From Pseudomonas alloputida (lineage in GTDB: Bacteria > Pseudomonadota > Gammaproteobacteria > Pseudomonadales > Pseudomonadaceae): DNA of 64,000 nt. Both the position numbers and the translations under genes were made by a program. Under the pieces are notes generated by a model. The model was not told the DNA's origin. It saw only the letters and a list, made by a program, of their open reading frames with translations, and made no database searches. How positions within the stretch are numbered: the stretch's first letter is position 1; every line of letters begins with the position of its first letter. Below, piece by piece: positions 49,445-58,075 of this stretch. The stretch covers positions 2,329,501 through 2,393,500 of the forward strand of contig NZ_CP128540.1 in the NCBI RefSeq assembly GCF_021283545.2, in the 5' to 3' direction.

Positions 49445-50356
49445 TCAACCTCCGTAGTATTGTGTAAGCGCTGTGGTCAACACTGAGGCCGCTACTTGGG
49501 AGGGGATCTCCCATGCAGGTGTGCCTGCTTTGGCGATCATGCTGCCTAACCAAGTGCGTACTTTTTTACCAAAGCCCTCGCGATTATGTTCGGAGTCGTC
49601 TGTTTTGATGGCTTGTTCAAGCTCATTTAAGTCGCTATCTGTAACATTGTGCTTTCGAAGTTCAGTCAGGAGTGAAGTTATGTCATTCTTTATTATTGAG
49701 TTGCTGCCGATGGTGGAGCTGTTTTGCTTGCCAATGGCAAGGCTTATTTGAGCGCCGTCACCAAATACTGCACCCTTGAACATGGCGTTAAGCCCTTCGA
49801 TTTTTGGTATTGGGGAGGTGATGTCTTGAGCGGAGTTTTCGGGTATGTTATCTGAGAGGGTTAAAAGAAAGTCTAAGAGTCTAGATCTTGCTTCGTTTAC
49901 GATCTGATCGAACACGCCCGCGTTAAAAATACCCCAGGCGTTGACAATGGTGTACGATGAGTCGAAGTCAGCGGTTAGAAAGCCATACAGCCGCTGGTCA
50001 ATGTTTGCCTGAAGTTCAGTTTTGTTTTTAACAAAGCCCTCGATTACGGCTATGCTTTGATCAAACCTCCTAGTGAGGAATTTTTCGCGAAATTGCTCTG
50101 GAACTCCGTAAGTCGGGAGTTTCATATTGCTGTAGCGTCGCGCAGAATTTTCGATATTTCCGTATGGGACTATTTGCGTGGTTCTGTAGCTGGGGACTTC
50201 CTCGATGTTGTCGTATCCCTGGATCTCGTTCTTCACCCACTTAGCAAACTCTGGATCTTTTAACTTGTGAGCGATGATCTGGGCTTTGATAAAAGCTCCG
50301 GCGAGTGGGACGTTTGTGTCGGAAAGTAAATTTATAGTTTCGTCTATGAGTTGCAT
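49445..50356 (-). CDS. AbiTii-domain protein (abortive infection type)
   Basis: 303 residues. The first 60 residues match the AbiTii domain (LIDETINLLSDTNVPLAGAF, AQIIAHKLKDPEFAKWVKNE then IQGY). The middle and C-terminal regions are variable; near the end VRTWLGSMIAKAGT is a short conserved type. AbiTii proteins come from plasmid and island phage-resistance systems, but the mechanism is unknown. Base composition is clearly more AT-rich than the surrounding chromosome. Confidence 0.8.
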   Translation of the reverse strand: MQLIDETINLLSDTNVPLAGAFIKAQIIAHKLKDPEFAKWVKNEIQGYDNIEEVPSYRTTQIVPYGNIENSARRYSNMKLPTYGVPEQFREKFLTRRFDQSIAVIEGFVKNKTELQANIDQRLYGFLTADFDSSYTIVNAWGIFNAGVFDQIVNEARSRLLDFLLTLSDNIPENSAQDITSPIPKIEGLNAMFKGAVFGDGAQISLAIGKQNSSTIGSNSIIKNDITSLLTELRKHNVTDSDLNELEQAIKTDDSEHNREGFGKKVRTWLGSMIAKAGTPAWEIPSQVAASVLTTALTQYYGG

Positions 50357-50554
50357 TTTTTGCGTCCTCCAATTTTTATGGGGTGTCTGGATTCGCGACT
50401 CAATCCCAACCTATGTTCGTGCACATATAGCCGGCAAAATTTAAAAGCCGCCCAAGCCATGATGCTGTTGGGTTTGGGCGACTTATTGCTTACCCTGTTG
50501 CCGCACAGTCTGGGCATGACCGCATTACAGTATCATTTAGGGTCACGCAAATCG

Positions 50555-52420
50555 TTACGGCTTTTCCCAGATTTCGAATGCGACTGCCTTGTACGCATCA
50601 GCTCGCTTGGTGATATGGTCTTTAGAGAAGTCAGGTATGCCTGAAAGGGTGATTTTTGGTTTTGCTGCCAAGTACTTAGTCAGTACAGGGTTGTGCTTGT
50701 AGTAATCTTCACAGAGTGACTGCGTGAGGATATTTTCTGCATGATATGCGTGCAATTTGTTCTTGTAAGAATTGTCTTGTAGGGATCGATTGCGGGAGCG
50801 CGGAAGTAATGCGAGGGCACCAATTCGATTGCGATATTCTGAGTAGTCCTTCGCATCAGTGAAGCCATGGTCTCCAGGAAGTGAGGTCACGTCATAAGCA
50901 TCTTTTAATAGGTGCTCAATATCGAAGGTCTTCATACCGCGATCGCGCTGCCAGTATGTTTGGAAGCCAACTTTGTTGGTGAGTGTGAGCTCGTCTTCTA
51001 AATGGCTTGCAATGCGTGCAAGGATGTAAAGCATATCGGAGCGATCGCTTTTGGTGTATGTAAATTGATCAAGTCTGTCAATGCTGTTTTGGTATTTTTG
51101 CCACTCACCTTGAATGTAAGTTAATAATTCAGGAAGTTTTTTGTCTCTAACTTCCTTTGTTAGGGTAAAGGCGATGTCTTTCAGGTTGTCGTAGTTGTTT
51201 GTTTTTCCTTCAATTGTTCTTGAGGTTAAGATCAGGTCTATGTATTTTGAGATCAAGCTGATTTTTGTTTGCCAGACGTCCGTTGTGTCATCTGGATTGA
51301 TAGCCGCCAACATTATCATGGGTTGTGAGCTGAAGCGGCGGCTTGCGTTATAGAATAAGCACTCAAATTCCGGTGTGAAACTATCTTCGCATTTTCGGAT
51401 GAAGACGTGTATCTCAATAAATTTTGTGATGAACTCTTTGGCGAATTTTGTATAGTCGTCTGCGTTGAGTAAGCCTATTCGGTTGGTGTTATCTTCAAAC
51501 CAGCGATGGTACTCATCGCCAATTATGTCGAAGTCTCCGGCTACATCTCCCTTGTTTTTGCCGCGAATAGTGTTGGCCCACTTTGCGCGGAAGAAGTTTT
51601 TGAAAAATGAAGAGTCTTCTTCTGCATCAATGTCTTTCAGTTTTCGAATCGACTCAACCCAAGCTTTGTGGCATGCATGACTGTCGTTAGTGTCTCTGAT
51701 TTTGGAAAGGATTAGCCCCTTCAGTAAGTCAATAGGGCCAAGCCGAAGTCCGCGATCATTCATCGTGACGAAGACTCGATGCGCCTCTGATTCACTTTCG
51801 ACAGAGATATCAATTAATTGAACGCGCTCTCTTACATAGTCGATAAAGTACGCAATATTTTCTTGGACTTTATCATCTAGCACGGCGTCCGTTGATCTGA
51901 GCGCTTCGATGATTTTTTTGTCGCCGTCATCAAGCTTTTGGATGTCCTCTGCTTTAACCAGTGCTTCGCTTGTTGTTATCGTTTCATCAAGATATAGGTC
52001 AAATATTTGTCTTCTGCTTTCAGAGAACTCTATAGAGTAGTCTTTTGTGCCGTAATTGACGTTGCCCAGTAAAACCCCTATGTCGGCCACCGATTTAACA
52101 TCGTTGTCTATGCGATATCGCTCTAGATAAGCTAAAAGTAGAAATGTAGATGTTAGTCGTTGCTGGCCGTCAATTAGGGGCTTTTTGCCATTTGCTTCTT
52201 TTGAAGTAATTATCGAACCGAGGAAATATGGTAAATAGTTCCCTACTTCTTGGCGGCCGTGAGTAGGGTCGAAATCTAACAGGAATGTGCTCTGAATATC
52301 GTTTAGAAGTTCAGTGAAGTGACGGCTTTCCCATTTGTATTCTCGTTGAAAATATGGCAGGGAATAATGGCTTTGGAAGCAGGTTTTAACCGTCTGGGTA
52401 GATGGATTCACATATGCCAT
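50555..52420 (-). CDS. DUF262/DUF1524 (GmrSD-like) protein
   Basis: 621 residues starting MAYVNPSTQTVKTCFQSHYS. The DUF262 N-domain shows YFQREYKW (23-30) and LIDGQQRLTS (DGQQR at 84-88), the nucleotide-binding motif. The C-terminal DUF1524-like HNH region shows FDIEHLLKDAY and RNRIGALALLPRSRNRSL. Proteins of this architecture form type IV restriction systems (GmrSD, BrxU, SspE-like) that use NTP to recognise modified or foreign DNA. Single-chain form; AT-rich; probable phage defence. Confidence 0.88.
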   Translation of the reverse strand: MAYVNPSTQTVKTCFQSHYSLPYFQREYKWESRHFTELLNDIQSTFLLDFDPTHGRQEVGNYLPYFLGSIITSKEANGKKPLIDGQQRLTSTFLLLAYLERYRIDNDVKSVADIGVLLGNVNYGTKDYSIEFSESRRQIFDLYLDETITTSEALVKAEDIQKLDDGDKKIIEALRSTDAVLDDKVQENIAYFIDYVRERVQLIDISVESESEAHRVFVTMNDRGLRLGPIDLLKGLILSKIRDTNDSHACHKAWVESIRKLKDIDAEEDSSFFKNFFRAKWANTIRGKNKGDVAGDFDIIGDEYHRWFEDNTNRIGLLNADDYTKFAKEFITKFIEIHVFIRKCEDSFTPEFECLFYNASRRFSSQPMIMLAAINPDDTTDVWQTKISLISKYIDLILTSRTIEGKTNNYDNLKDIAFTLTKEVRDKKLPELLTYIQGEWQKYQNSIDRLDQFTYTKSDRSDMLYILARIASHLEDELTLTNKVGFQTYWQRDRGMKTFDIEHLLKDAYDVTSLPGDHGFTDAKDYSEYRNRIGALALLPRSRNRSLQDNSYKNKLHAYHAENILTQSLCEDYYKHNPVLTKYLAAKPKITLSGIPDFSKDHITKRADAYKAVAFEIWEKP

Positions 52421-52564
52421 GTGGTGGCGATCCTTGTGCTGGTGGCTAGAAGCCATCAGGCTAGCACGTGAAGTCTTCTGGCAGCCATCCCTCCTGAGAC
52501 AACAAATGAGCCGCGGATTTCTCGAGTTTAAGCATACTGGTGAAGCTTCGGGGGAGCTGAAGCA

Positions 52565-52666
52565 TCACCCTTTGAAATTGAGGAAAATGACAGGCCGCCG
52601 AGGCTGGCGAAGTCCATCACGTAGGGGGACCAGTTCTCCGGCAGAGAGACTGTATTGCGAGCGCAT
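52565..52666 (-). CDS. Possible 33-residue peptide after the HTH gene
   Basis: MRSQYSLSAGELVPLRDGLR then QPRRPVIFLNFKG, starting 6 bp beyond the stop of the HTH gene, with GGA 10 bases ahead of the ATG. No homolog is recognised. Strong basic character. May be chance. Confidence 0.25.
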   Translation of the reverse strand: MRSQYSLSAGELVPLRDGLRQPRRPVIFLNFKG

Positions 52667-52672
52667 ATCTAG

Positions 52673-53038
52673 CTATTCCAGTAGGTGGTAGTCGGAGCGA
52701 CTGCGAGGGTTTTTCGTCGATCCGCGACAGTTCTCGCCTCTGAGTGGAGGATGGCCAGGGAAGAACAATAGCCCCTCTACCTCAAATGCAAATGCCACTG
52801 CCTGCATGCTGATTGAATTGAGGTTTCCCCCTGACTCAAGCCGTTGGATTGCCTGAGGAGAAACGCCGGACACTGAGCTCAGATCCTCAATGCTCCAATC
52901 CAACAGCGCGCGAGCTGGGCCGCAATGGATGGCAGCAAAACTCAATGGCTGATGATCCACGATCCACTCGACTACTTCGATCTGGTACTCGTCGAGATTG
53001 AGGCGAAGGGGTTGCCGGGTAGAAGTGTGAGAAGTCAT
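52673..53038 (-). CDS. XRE-like helix-turn-helix protein
   Basis: 121 residues. RALLDWSIEDLSSVSGVSPQ then AIQRLESGGNLNS is a Cro/CI-type helix-turn-helix, followed by AVAFAFEVEGLLFFPG, a common XRE end. The ATG at 53038 is favoured over the GTG at 53047 because AAAAGGTG precedes it. It could regulate the DUF262/AbiTii genes transcribed in the same direction behind it. Confidence 0.75.
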   Translation of the reverse strand: MTSHTSTRQPLRLNLDEYQIEVVEWIVDHQPLSFAAIHCGPARALLDWSIEDLSSVSGVSPQAIQRLESGGNLNSISMQAVAFAFEVEGLLFFPGHPPLRGENCRGSTKNPRSRSDYHLLE

Positions 53039-53177
53039 GACAGTCACCTTTTGCTGTATGAATGAACAGTATAAGGCGCGCTAATGGGTTGGGAAAGGGA
53101 GGCTTGTTTTAGGGCAAATTTAGGGCAGAACCCGGGCCGGATGAGGCCGCAATGAGCCTTCATGACCAAGGTTGGTG

Positions 53178-53236
53178 GCCGTATTTTCGGGCCTAAAGCG
53201 GCCTCCTGCGCAGAGCGGGCGGGTTCAAATCCCTAT
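53178..53236 (+). repeat. T-arm-like direct repeat, left copy
   Basis: Ends with CGGGCGGGTTCAAATCCCTA (53216 on; 21 bp identical to 57868-57888). Preceding blocks GGCCT and GCGGCCT are also shared. The GGTTCAAATCC core looks like a tRNA T-arm. The two copies enclose the reverse transcriptase, the 68-residue protein and the IS66. Confidence 0.7.
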
Positions 53237-53343
53237 TTCTCGGCGAGGAAGGATCAGTGCACGGAGTGGCGCTCCCTCCGAGGGGGAACTCAAAATAAAT
53301 AACCAATTCGCCAGTCAAAACCTACGAGCGGAGGCCTGCGTCG

Positions 53344-53384
53344 AAAAAGCGCCCAGTACCCGGAATTGTAGCTGAGCGCTTTTT
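53344..53384. terminator. Terminator downstream of the reverse transcriptase
   Basis: AAAAAGCGC and GCGCTTTTT form a 9-bp stem around a 23-nt loop, symmetric so it can act on both strands. It lies 63 bp beyond the reverse transcriptase stop. Confidence 0.65.
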
Positions 53385-53447
53385 CTTGTTCACACTGCAG
53401 GGGGCTATTAATTAAAATATGTCAGGGCAGCCATGCATTTGTAATGC

Positions 53448-55130
53448 TTATCCAAAAAGAGAAAGTGGTTTCCGCGGTGGTCGCGGCGCTAAGCATCTTT
53501 GCATCCACTGGTCGAAACTAACCGGTTGGCGCGGTTGCTGGAAAGGATTTGAAATCACGTGGCAGTATTGCTCGGCATGGCTTGATTTATCGGCAGGGTA
53601 TAAAAATGCCACATCATATTTTTTTAAAATATCGAATGTGTTCTCTGTTTGGTAAGGGTTGTCGATGTGGTTGTGTAGAAATAATTCATAAAGCAATAGC
53701 CAGTTTTGGTCCAGCTCGTAAAGGGTTGCGTTACTGATAATTCCTAGCGCATGCTCTTTGGCTTGCCCGATAGAGTTGTTGAATTTGCATAGCATTGTTA
53801 TGGCTGCGCAATCTTTTGAGTTGAGAACTTGCTTGATTTGCTCCTCGCCAGGCTCGCGGCTCAGTTGTTTGATATAGTAAAGTGCCCAGCACATTCCGTC
53901 TGATCGGCGATGTAGAGCGTTTGCCGTGATGATTTTGTTAAGTTTCTCCTGTGTCGCATCTACATCGTATTGATCTGATCTGGCGTCAATTTTCTCGAGT
54001 AATGGAAGTAGAGCAGGGAAATGCCAGGCAAGGTTTAAGGTGTAGTTGAAGACGGCAACCGCGGTTTCATCAATTGCTCGAGGAGCAATAGTGCTAATAG
54101 CATATCTGAGCACGCTTCCGTCTGGTGTTTCTTTGTTTAGTCGGACTGCAAAGTCAAGAAAATTGATGGCCTCGCTTGTGCTTAGGGAAAGAGCTCCGTC
54201 GCTACTTGTGCGTTTGGGTAACGCATTGTTTAGGATAGATGTCCATGGGTCTTGCAAGGGTTCGGGTAGTTCTTTTATGGTCGTTTTGTTTAAATTGAGA
54301 GATAGCCTGTAGCTCGCAAGTTCATGTCCTAAGATTCGAATGAAGTCTTGCGCCTCGTCATGGGATTCGCAGTATGCGGTGTAGTCATCGATGTATCGTG
54401 TGAAGATGAAGTTTTGTTTTTCAAGTATCTTGTCGATTTTGCATAGTATTATTTCTACGGCAATATTAGATGCTGCTGGTCCTATAGGGAGTCCAGAGGT
54501 TTCGTTTCTTTTCGTGTTTCTGAAAGCGGTGTCAAGAATACTACTCCAGTGTTTGGGTTTCGCAAAAAGGTTCTTCTTTGCTTCGTCATATCCTTGGATA
54601 GCCCATTCTAGAGAGTGGGTGTAGACTGATCCGAAGCAGTTTGATATGTCGGTGTGGGCGCGAAATCGTTTTCCAAAAGTGTCTTCAAGTGCGGCGCTGG
54701 TTCGAGCTTCATGACTCTCATAGTTCATGATGATCATGCGTCCGTCGATATGCTCTTCTATTTTGATCGCGCTTTGATTGCTGGAGGTTAAATTTGATAT
54801 CTCCTCATGGTTTTCCATGAGTCTCGCATGCAGTCTTGCGTAGGCAAGCGGATGTAATAGGCTCAGTGTCCGAGATACATTGTTGTATCGTGTTACGCGA
54901 TATTCAACGAGATCGAACCAGTGTTGCTTACGAGGATCCTGGACAGCCATTTTTGATAGTTCGACGGCAATTTCCGGCGTGAAGCGTCTTGTTGTGAAGC
55001 ACGGAGGAAGTTCGCTTGCCGAATCTTTTTGATTGGGGAAGTAATTCCATCTCGTCAAAGCTTCGGAGAAATGTCGCTCAGAGGATAGAGCTAATGGGAT
55101 ATTAGAGAAGGGACTGGTGAATTCTTTCAA
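53448..55130 (-). CDS. Defence-associated (DRT/UG-type) reverse transcriptase
   Basis: 560 residues. RT motifs in order: motif A TDISNCFGSVYTHSLEWA (160-177, metal-binding Asp161), motif B GLPIGPAASN (213-222), motif C FTRYIDDYTAYC (YIDD at 246-249), then SLNLNKTTIKELP. The YTHS...WA extension of motif A is a feature of the unknown-group/Abi-type RTs rather than group II introns, which show DI..AFD and maturase domains absent here. Residues 350-560 form an all-helical C-terminal extension, as in DRT proteins that bind a non-coding RNA. The TTG start is chosen because AAGGAAA stands 6-7 bases ahead. AT-rich. I cannot assign a DRT subtype from sequence alone. Confidence 0.88.
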   Translation of the reverse strand: MKEFTSPFSNIPLALSSERHFSEALTRWNYFPNQKDSASELPPCFTTRRFTPEIAVELSKMAVQDPRKQHWFDLVEYRVTRYNNVSRTLSLLHPLAYARLHARLMENHEEISNLTSSNQSAIKIEEHIDGRMIIMNYESHEARTSAALEDTFGKRFRAHTDISNCFGSVYTHSLEWAIQGYDEAKKNLFAKPKHWSSILDTAFRNTKRNETSGLPIGPAASNIAVEIILCKIDKILEKQNFIFTRYIDDYTAYCESHDEAQDFIRILGHELASYRLSLNLNKTTIKELPEPLQDPWTSILNNALPKRTSSDGALSLSTSEAINFLDFAVRLNKETPDGSVLRYAISTIAPRAIDETAVAVFNYTLNLAWHFPALLPLLEKIDARSDQYDVDATQEKLNKIITANALHRRSDGMCWALYYIKQLSREPGEEQIKQVLNSKDCAAITMLCKFNNSIGQAKEHALGIISNATLYELDQNWLLLYELFLHNHIDNPYQTENTFDILKKYDVAFLYPADKSSHAEQYCHVISNPFQQPRQPVSFDQWMQRCLAPRPPRKPLSLFG

Positions 55131-55417
55131 TTAAATTTCCTTATTTACCCGCTTCGCTATTCGTTAATAACAACGGAGATAGAGAGTGGTACTCTGCTAC
55201 AGGATCGTCTTGTTGTCGAGTCGCGCACAACGCTGAATCAGCATCATCCCCCAAGCTGTCGGGCGCATTTTCTTCAGATTTGCTAGGAGCGGGTGAGGCC
55301 ATAAAAAATATAAGGCGATGACAAGCAGCACAGCGCAAGCGATGGTTGGTACAAATTTGGTACGAGCAGATTGGTTTTGGCCTAGAGGCCTTTTAGATTA
55401 AGGCTTTGTGAAAAAGC
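55131..55417 (-). ncRNA. Candidate structured leader / template RNA of the RT
   Basis: Upstream of the RT and bounded by a terminator at 55418-55440, this 287-bp stretch must carry the RT promoter and leader. It holds an AT-rich TATATT box (about 55305-55310), dyads GGCCTAGAGGCC and AGGCTTT...AAAGCCT, and a 53-codon open frame (55302-55141) that stops 10 bp before the RT. In characterised DRT systems a non-coding template RNA lies directly upstream of the RT. Whether this is such an RNA or a small protein gene is undecided. Confidence 0.35.
55141..55302 (-). CDS. Possible 53-residue protein upstream of the RT
   Basis: ATG frame MASPAPSKSEENAPDSLGDD then ADSALCATRQQDDPVAEYHS and LSPLLLTNSEAGK. 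Acidic N-terminal half. It ends 10 bp before the RT TTG start, so co-transcription is likely if it is expressed. No ribosome site is seen, and the frame may be part of a structured RNA instead. Confidence 0.3.
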   Translation of the reverse strand: MASPAPSKSEENAPDSLGDDADSALCATRQQDDPVAEYHSLSPLLLTNSEAGK

Positions 55418-55440
55418 CTGCCCAATCCATCATCGGGCAG
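55418..55440 (-). terminator. Terminator of the 68-residue gene
   Basis: On the minus strand CTGCCC-GATGATGGATT-GGGCAG is followed by GCTTTTTC. It lies 43 bp after the stop at 55484 and separates that gene from the RT transcript. Confidence 0.6.
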
Positions 55441-55483
55441 CCGTCGCGCTGCAGCTGTTGGCTGGGTCGAGAGGGTAGCAGAT

Positions 55484-55690
55484 TCAGGACCTTAGGCGCT
55501 CGATCCCAACCGAGATCGCCTCCGCATGCAAGTCCAGTGCCGTCAGGGCCATCATGACGTTGTCATGGATATGAATCGAACCACGCTGACTAACCCAGAG
55601 CGACAGCTCTTCAAGGGCTGCTCTGATGGCTGTTTGATTCATTAGCAGCAATTCCATGGTGTCTGCTGCGATCGCTGCTTTCTCGTCCAT
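55484..55690 (-). CDS. Hypothetical 68-residue protein
   Basis: MDEKAAIAADTMELLLMNQT then AIRAALEELSLWVSQRGSIH and MMALTALDLHAEAISVGIER. Helical, soluble, no known domain; the type recurs on Pseudomonas mobile DNA as far as I can recall. The ATG has AGGAGC 8 bases ahead, so the upstream extension is rejected. The IS66 insertion begins 81 bp upstream and may have removed its promoter. Confidence 0.65.
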   Translation of the reverse strand: MDEKAAIAADTMELLLMNQTAIRAALEELSLWVSQRGSIHIHDNVMMALTALDLHAEAISVGIERLRS

Positions 55691-55855
55691 AAGCGGGCTC
55701 CTGGCATCGTAGGTTAAGGGAAAATCGACAAATCCTGGGGGCGGTTGAGAGCGTAATAGGCCATTTGATTGTAAGGGATCCATCATCCCCACATTCCAAC
55801 CGTCCACCTGATTCCCGATGCTGTGCTCCCGATTTCTTTCTGGAGCCAGCCCGCC

Positions 55856-56215
55856 ATGATGCGCCCCGACAGCAAAGTCGAAAAAGTCTACCTCTACCCC
55901 AAGCCCGTGGACTTTCGAAAGTCCATCGACGGCCTCACTGCCCTGGTCGAACTGGACATCAAGGTCGCCGTGTTCGACCCGGTACTTTTCGTCTTCCTCA
56001 ATAAAGCCCGTAACCGCATCAAGGTGTTGTATTGGGAGCGCAACGGCTTCTGCCTTTGGCTCAAGCGCCTCGAAGCCGAGCGTTTCAAAACTTCACCCGA
56101 CGCGACCGACGAAGCTATCGTACTGACCGTCCAGGAACTGAATTGGCTACTCGACGGTTTCGATCTCTGGCGCAACCGTCCGCATCAGGTTTTGACTCCT
56201 CGTTTCGTCGCCTGA
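55856..56215 (+). CDS. tnpB: IS66 accessory protein TnpB
   Basis: 119 residues. MMRPDSKVEKVYLYPKPVDF then RKSIDGLTALVELD and VLFVFLNKARNRIKVLYWER are the TnpB (Orf2) signature. It is needed for IS66 transposition, mechanism unclear. The ATG at 55856 has TGGAGCC ahead; a longer frame from 55823 runs into the terminal repeat and is rejected. Confidence 0.95.
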   Translation: MMRPDSKVEKVYLYPKPVDFRKSIDGLTALVELDIKVAVFDPVLFVFLNKARNRIKVLYWERNGFCLWLKRLEAERFKTSPDATDEAIVLTVQELNWLLDGFDLWRNRPHQVLTPRFVA

Positions 56216-56233
56216 CCGGGTATAATCCGGGCC

Positions 56234-57766
56234 ATGATTTCAGTGCCCGATAACCTTCCTGACGACCCTGCCGCGCTCAAACTACTGCTTGCGCAGTTGT
56301 TGGCCGAGCGCACGGTCGACAAAGGTCAGATCGTCGACCTTAAAGAACAGGTCAAGCTGCTGCGTGACCGATTATTCAATCGCAAGTCCGAGCAAACCGT
56401 CGAGTCCAACACGCCCCAACTGGCGTTGTTCAATGAACCCGAAAGTCAGTGGGTACCTACCGCTGATGATGCCGACGAAGAAGTTGTTGCGCCAAGCAAG
56501 CAGCGCGGCAAACGCAAGCCACTGTCGGCTGACCTGCCACGCATTGAAGTCATTCATGACTTGCCCGAGCACGAACTGACTTGCGCCTGTGGTTGCCGCA
56601 AACACGTGGTTGGCGAGCAAACCAGCGAACAACTCGACATCGTGCCGATGCAGATCCGTGTGCTTAAACACGTACGCAAAATCTATGGCTGCCGTGGCTG
56701 CGAAACCGCGCCGGTCACCGCTGACAAGCCGGCCCAATTGATTGAAAAGAGCATGGCCAGTCCCAGCGTGCTGGCGATGTTGCTAACCACCAAGTACGTC
56801 GATGGCCTGCCGCTGCACCGCTTCGAAACGGTGCTGAACCGACATGGTATCGAGATCCCCCGGCAAACCCTGGCCCGCTGGGTCATCCAGTGCAGCGAAC
56901 ACTTTCAGCCACTGCTGAACCTGATGCGTGACCGCCTGCTGGAAAGCCCGGTGATCCATTGCGATGAAACTCGCGTGCAGGTGCTCAAAGAGCCGGATCG
57001 TGATCCGACCAGTCAATCCTGGATGTGGGTGCAGGCCAGTGGCCCGCCTGATCGACAAGTCGTGCTGTTCGATTACACCACCAGCCGCGCGCAGGAGGTG
57101 CCGCTGCGCCTGCTGGAGGGCTATCGCGGTTACGTGATGACCGATGATTACGCCGGTTACAACGCGTTGGCGCTACAGCCGGGCGTTGAACGACTGGCGT
57201 GCATGGCGCATGTCCGGCGTAAATTCGTCGAAGCGCAGAAGGTGCAGCCTAAGGGCAAGAGCGGTCGCGCCGATGTTGCGCTGACGATGATCAACAAACT
57301 GTATGGCATCGAACGCGACCTCAAGGATGCCAGCGATGAACAGCGATTCATCGGTCGTCAGGAACGAAGCCTGCCGATCCTTGAGCAGTTGAAAAGTTGG
57401 CTCGACAAGACGCACTCACAGGTGACACCGCAAAGCGTACTGGGCAAGGCGGTGCTTTACCTGGCAAACAACTGGAACCGCCTGGAGCGGTATGTCGAGG
57501 CGGGCCACCTGCCGATCGACAACAACCTGGCAGAGCGGGCCATAAAGCCGTTTGTGATCGGGCGCAAAGCTTGGCTGTTCAGTGACACGCCCAAGGGAGC
57601 CACGGCTAGCGCGCAGATCTACAGCTTGGTCGAAACCGCCAAGGTCAACGGCCAAGAGCCCTATACGTGGCTGCGCCACGTCCTGGAGCGACTGCCGCAC
57701 GCCTCATCGGTAGCAGACTACGAAGCGCTGCTGCCATGGAACTGTTCGCCAGAGATGCCACGGTAA
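56234..57766 (+). CDS. tnpC: IS66 transposase TnpC
   Basis: 510 residues, full length. N-terminal leucine-zipper-like segment ([20 protein letters not shown]), zinc-finger region ([23 protein letters not shown]), then the DDE domain: [34 protein letters not shown] and [19 protein letters not shown]. It performs IS66 transposition. It lies 18 bp after tnpB. Confidence 0.96.
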   Translation: MISVPDNLPDDPAALKLLLAQLLAERTVDKGQIVDLKEQVKLLRDRLFNRKSEQTVESNTPQLALFNEPESQWVPTADDADEEVVAPSKQRGKRKPLSADLPRIEVIHDLPEHELTCACGCRKHVVGEQTSEQLDIVPMQIRVLKHVRKIYGCRGCETAPVTADKPAQLIEKSMASPSVLAMLLTTKYVDGLPLHRFETVLNRHGIEIPRQTLARWVIQCSEHFQPLLNLMRDRLLESPVIHCDETRVQVLKEPDRDPTSQSWMWVQASGPPDRQVVLFDYTTSRAQEVPLRLLEGYRGYVMTDDYAGYNALALQPGVERLACMAHVRRKFVEAQKVQPKGKSGRADVALTMINKLYGIERDLKDASDEQRFIGRQERSLPILEQLKSWLDKTHSQVTPQSVLGKAVLYLANNWNRLERYVEAGHLPIDNNLAERAIKPFVIGRKAWLFSDTPKGATASAQIYSLVETAKVNGQEPYTWLRHVLERLPHASSVADYEALLPWNCSPEMPR

Positions 57767-57829
57767 CTTTGGCTTCCACCTTGTGGTAGGTGGGGTTCAT
57801 GGATCGGTTACATTTGATTAGGCGAGGAT

Positions 57830-57888
57830 ACCCGTTTTCCTGGCCTCTGGCGGCCTGGCGAGCAAGCCGGGCGGGTTCAAATCCCTAT
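57830..57888 (+). repeat. T-arm-like direct repeat, right copy
   Basis: Second copy of the repeat at 53178-53236, same orientation: TTTTC, GGCCT, GCGGCCT and the 21-bp block ending in TTCAAATCCCTAT are conserved. Confidence 0.7.
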
Positions 57889-57952
57889 CCATGACTGCCA
57901 ACGTGTCTATAGTGGTAGCGGAGGCAATAGATGATGAGAAGGCATAGAGTCC

Positions 57953-58075
57953 ATGATCATGCCGGGTGGTCCGTTGGTACTTGAGGCTGCGGAGGCGGTA
58001 AGTCGATACCACGTGGCCCAAGCTGCAGGAAGTCCGGCCCAGGAAGTGGAGCGTTGTCGACTTTTGGATCGGTAG
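57953..58075 (+). CDS. Short paralog of the 66-residue island protein
   Basis: 40 residues: MIMPGGPLVLEAAEAVSRYH then VAQAAGSPAQEVERCRLLDR. It aligns with the first 40 residues of the protein at 59634-59834 (GEPLIQKAIDALREYHQAQD, then APADEVERLQL) and stops early, so it may be a truncated copy. Family unknown. Confidence 0.5.
   Translation: MIMPGGPLVLEAAEAVSRYHVAQAAGSPAQEVERCRLLDR

Larger units (their letters stand above)
53039..53447. other. Junction region: phage-att-like sequence, repeat and terminator
   Basis: About 400 bp without genes. It holds AGGGCAAATTTAGGGCAG (about 53110-53127), a repeat pattern often seen beside phage attachment sites, the T-arm-like repeat copy (53178-53236) and a terminator (53344-53384). 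Confidence 0.55.
55763..57819. mobile_element. Complete IS66-family insertion sequence with 8-bp target duplication
   Basis: The element runs from 55771 to 57811 (2041 bp). Its ends match as imperfect inverted repeats: GTAAGGGATCCATCATCCCC inward from 55771 and GTAACCGATCCATGAACCCC inward from 57811. ATTTGATT is duplicated exactly at 55763-55770 and 57812-57819. It carries tnpB and tnpC but no tnpA. The perfect duplication and intact genes indicate a recent insertion into the island. Confidence 0.95.

Noticed and set aside
53178..53236. A functional tRNA gene
   Set aside because: Only a T-arm-like stretch is present; no acceptor, D or anticodon arms can be folded, and the T-stem pairs only three bases.
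53448..55130. Group II intron or retron as the source of the reverse transcriptase
   Set aside because: No maturase or HNH domain and no intron 5' GUGYG end seen; the protein is longer than retron RTs and has a large helical C-terminus.
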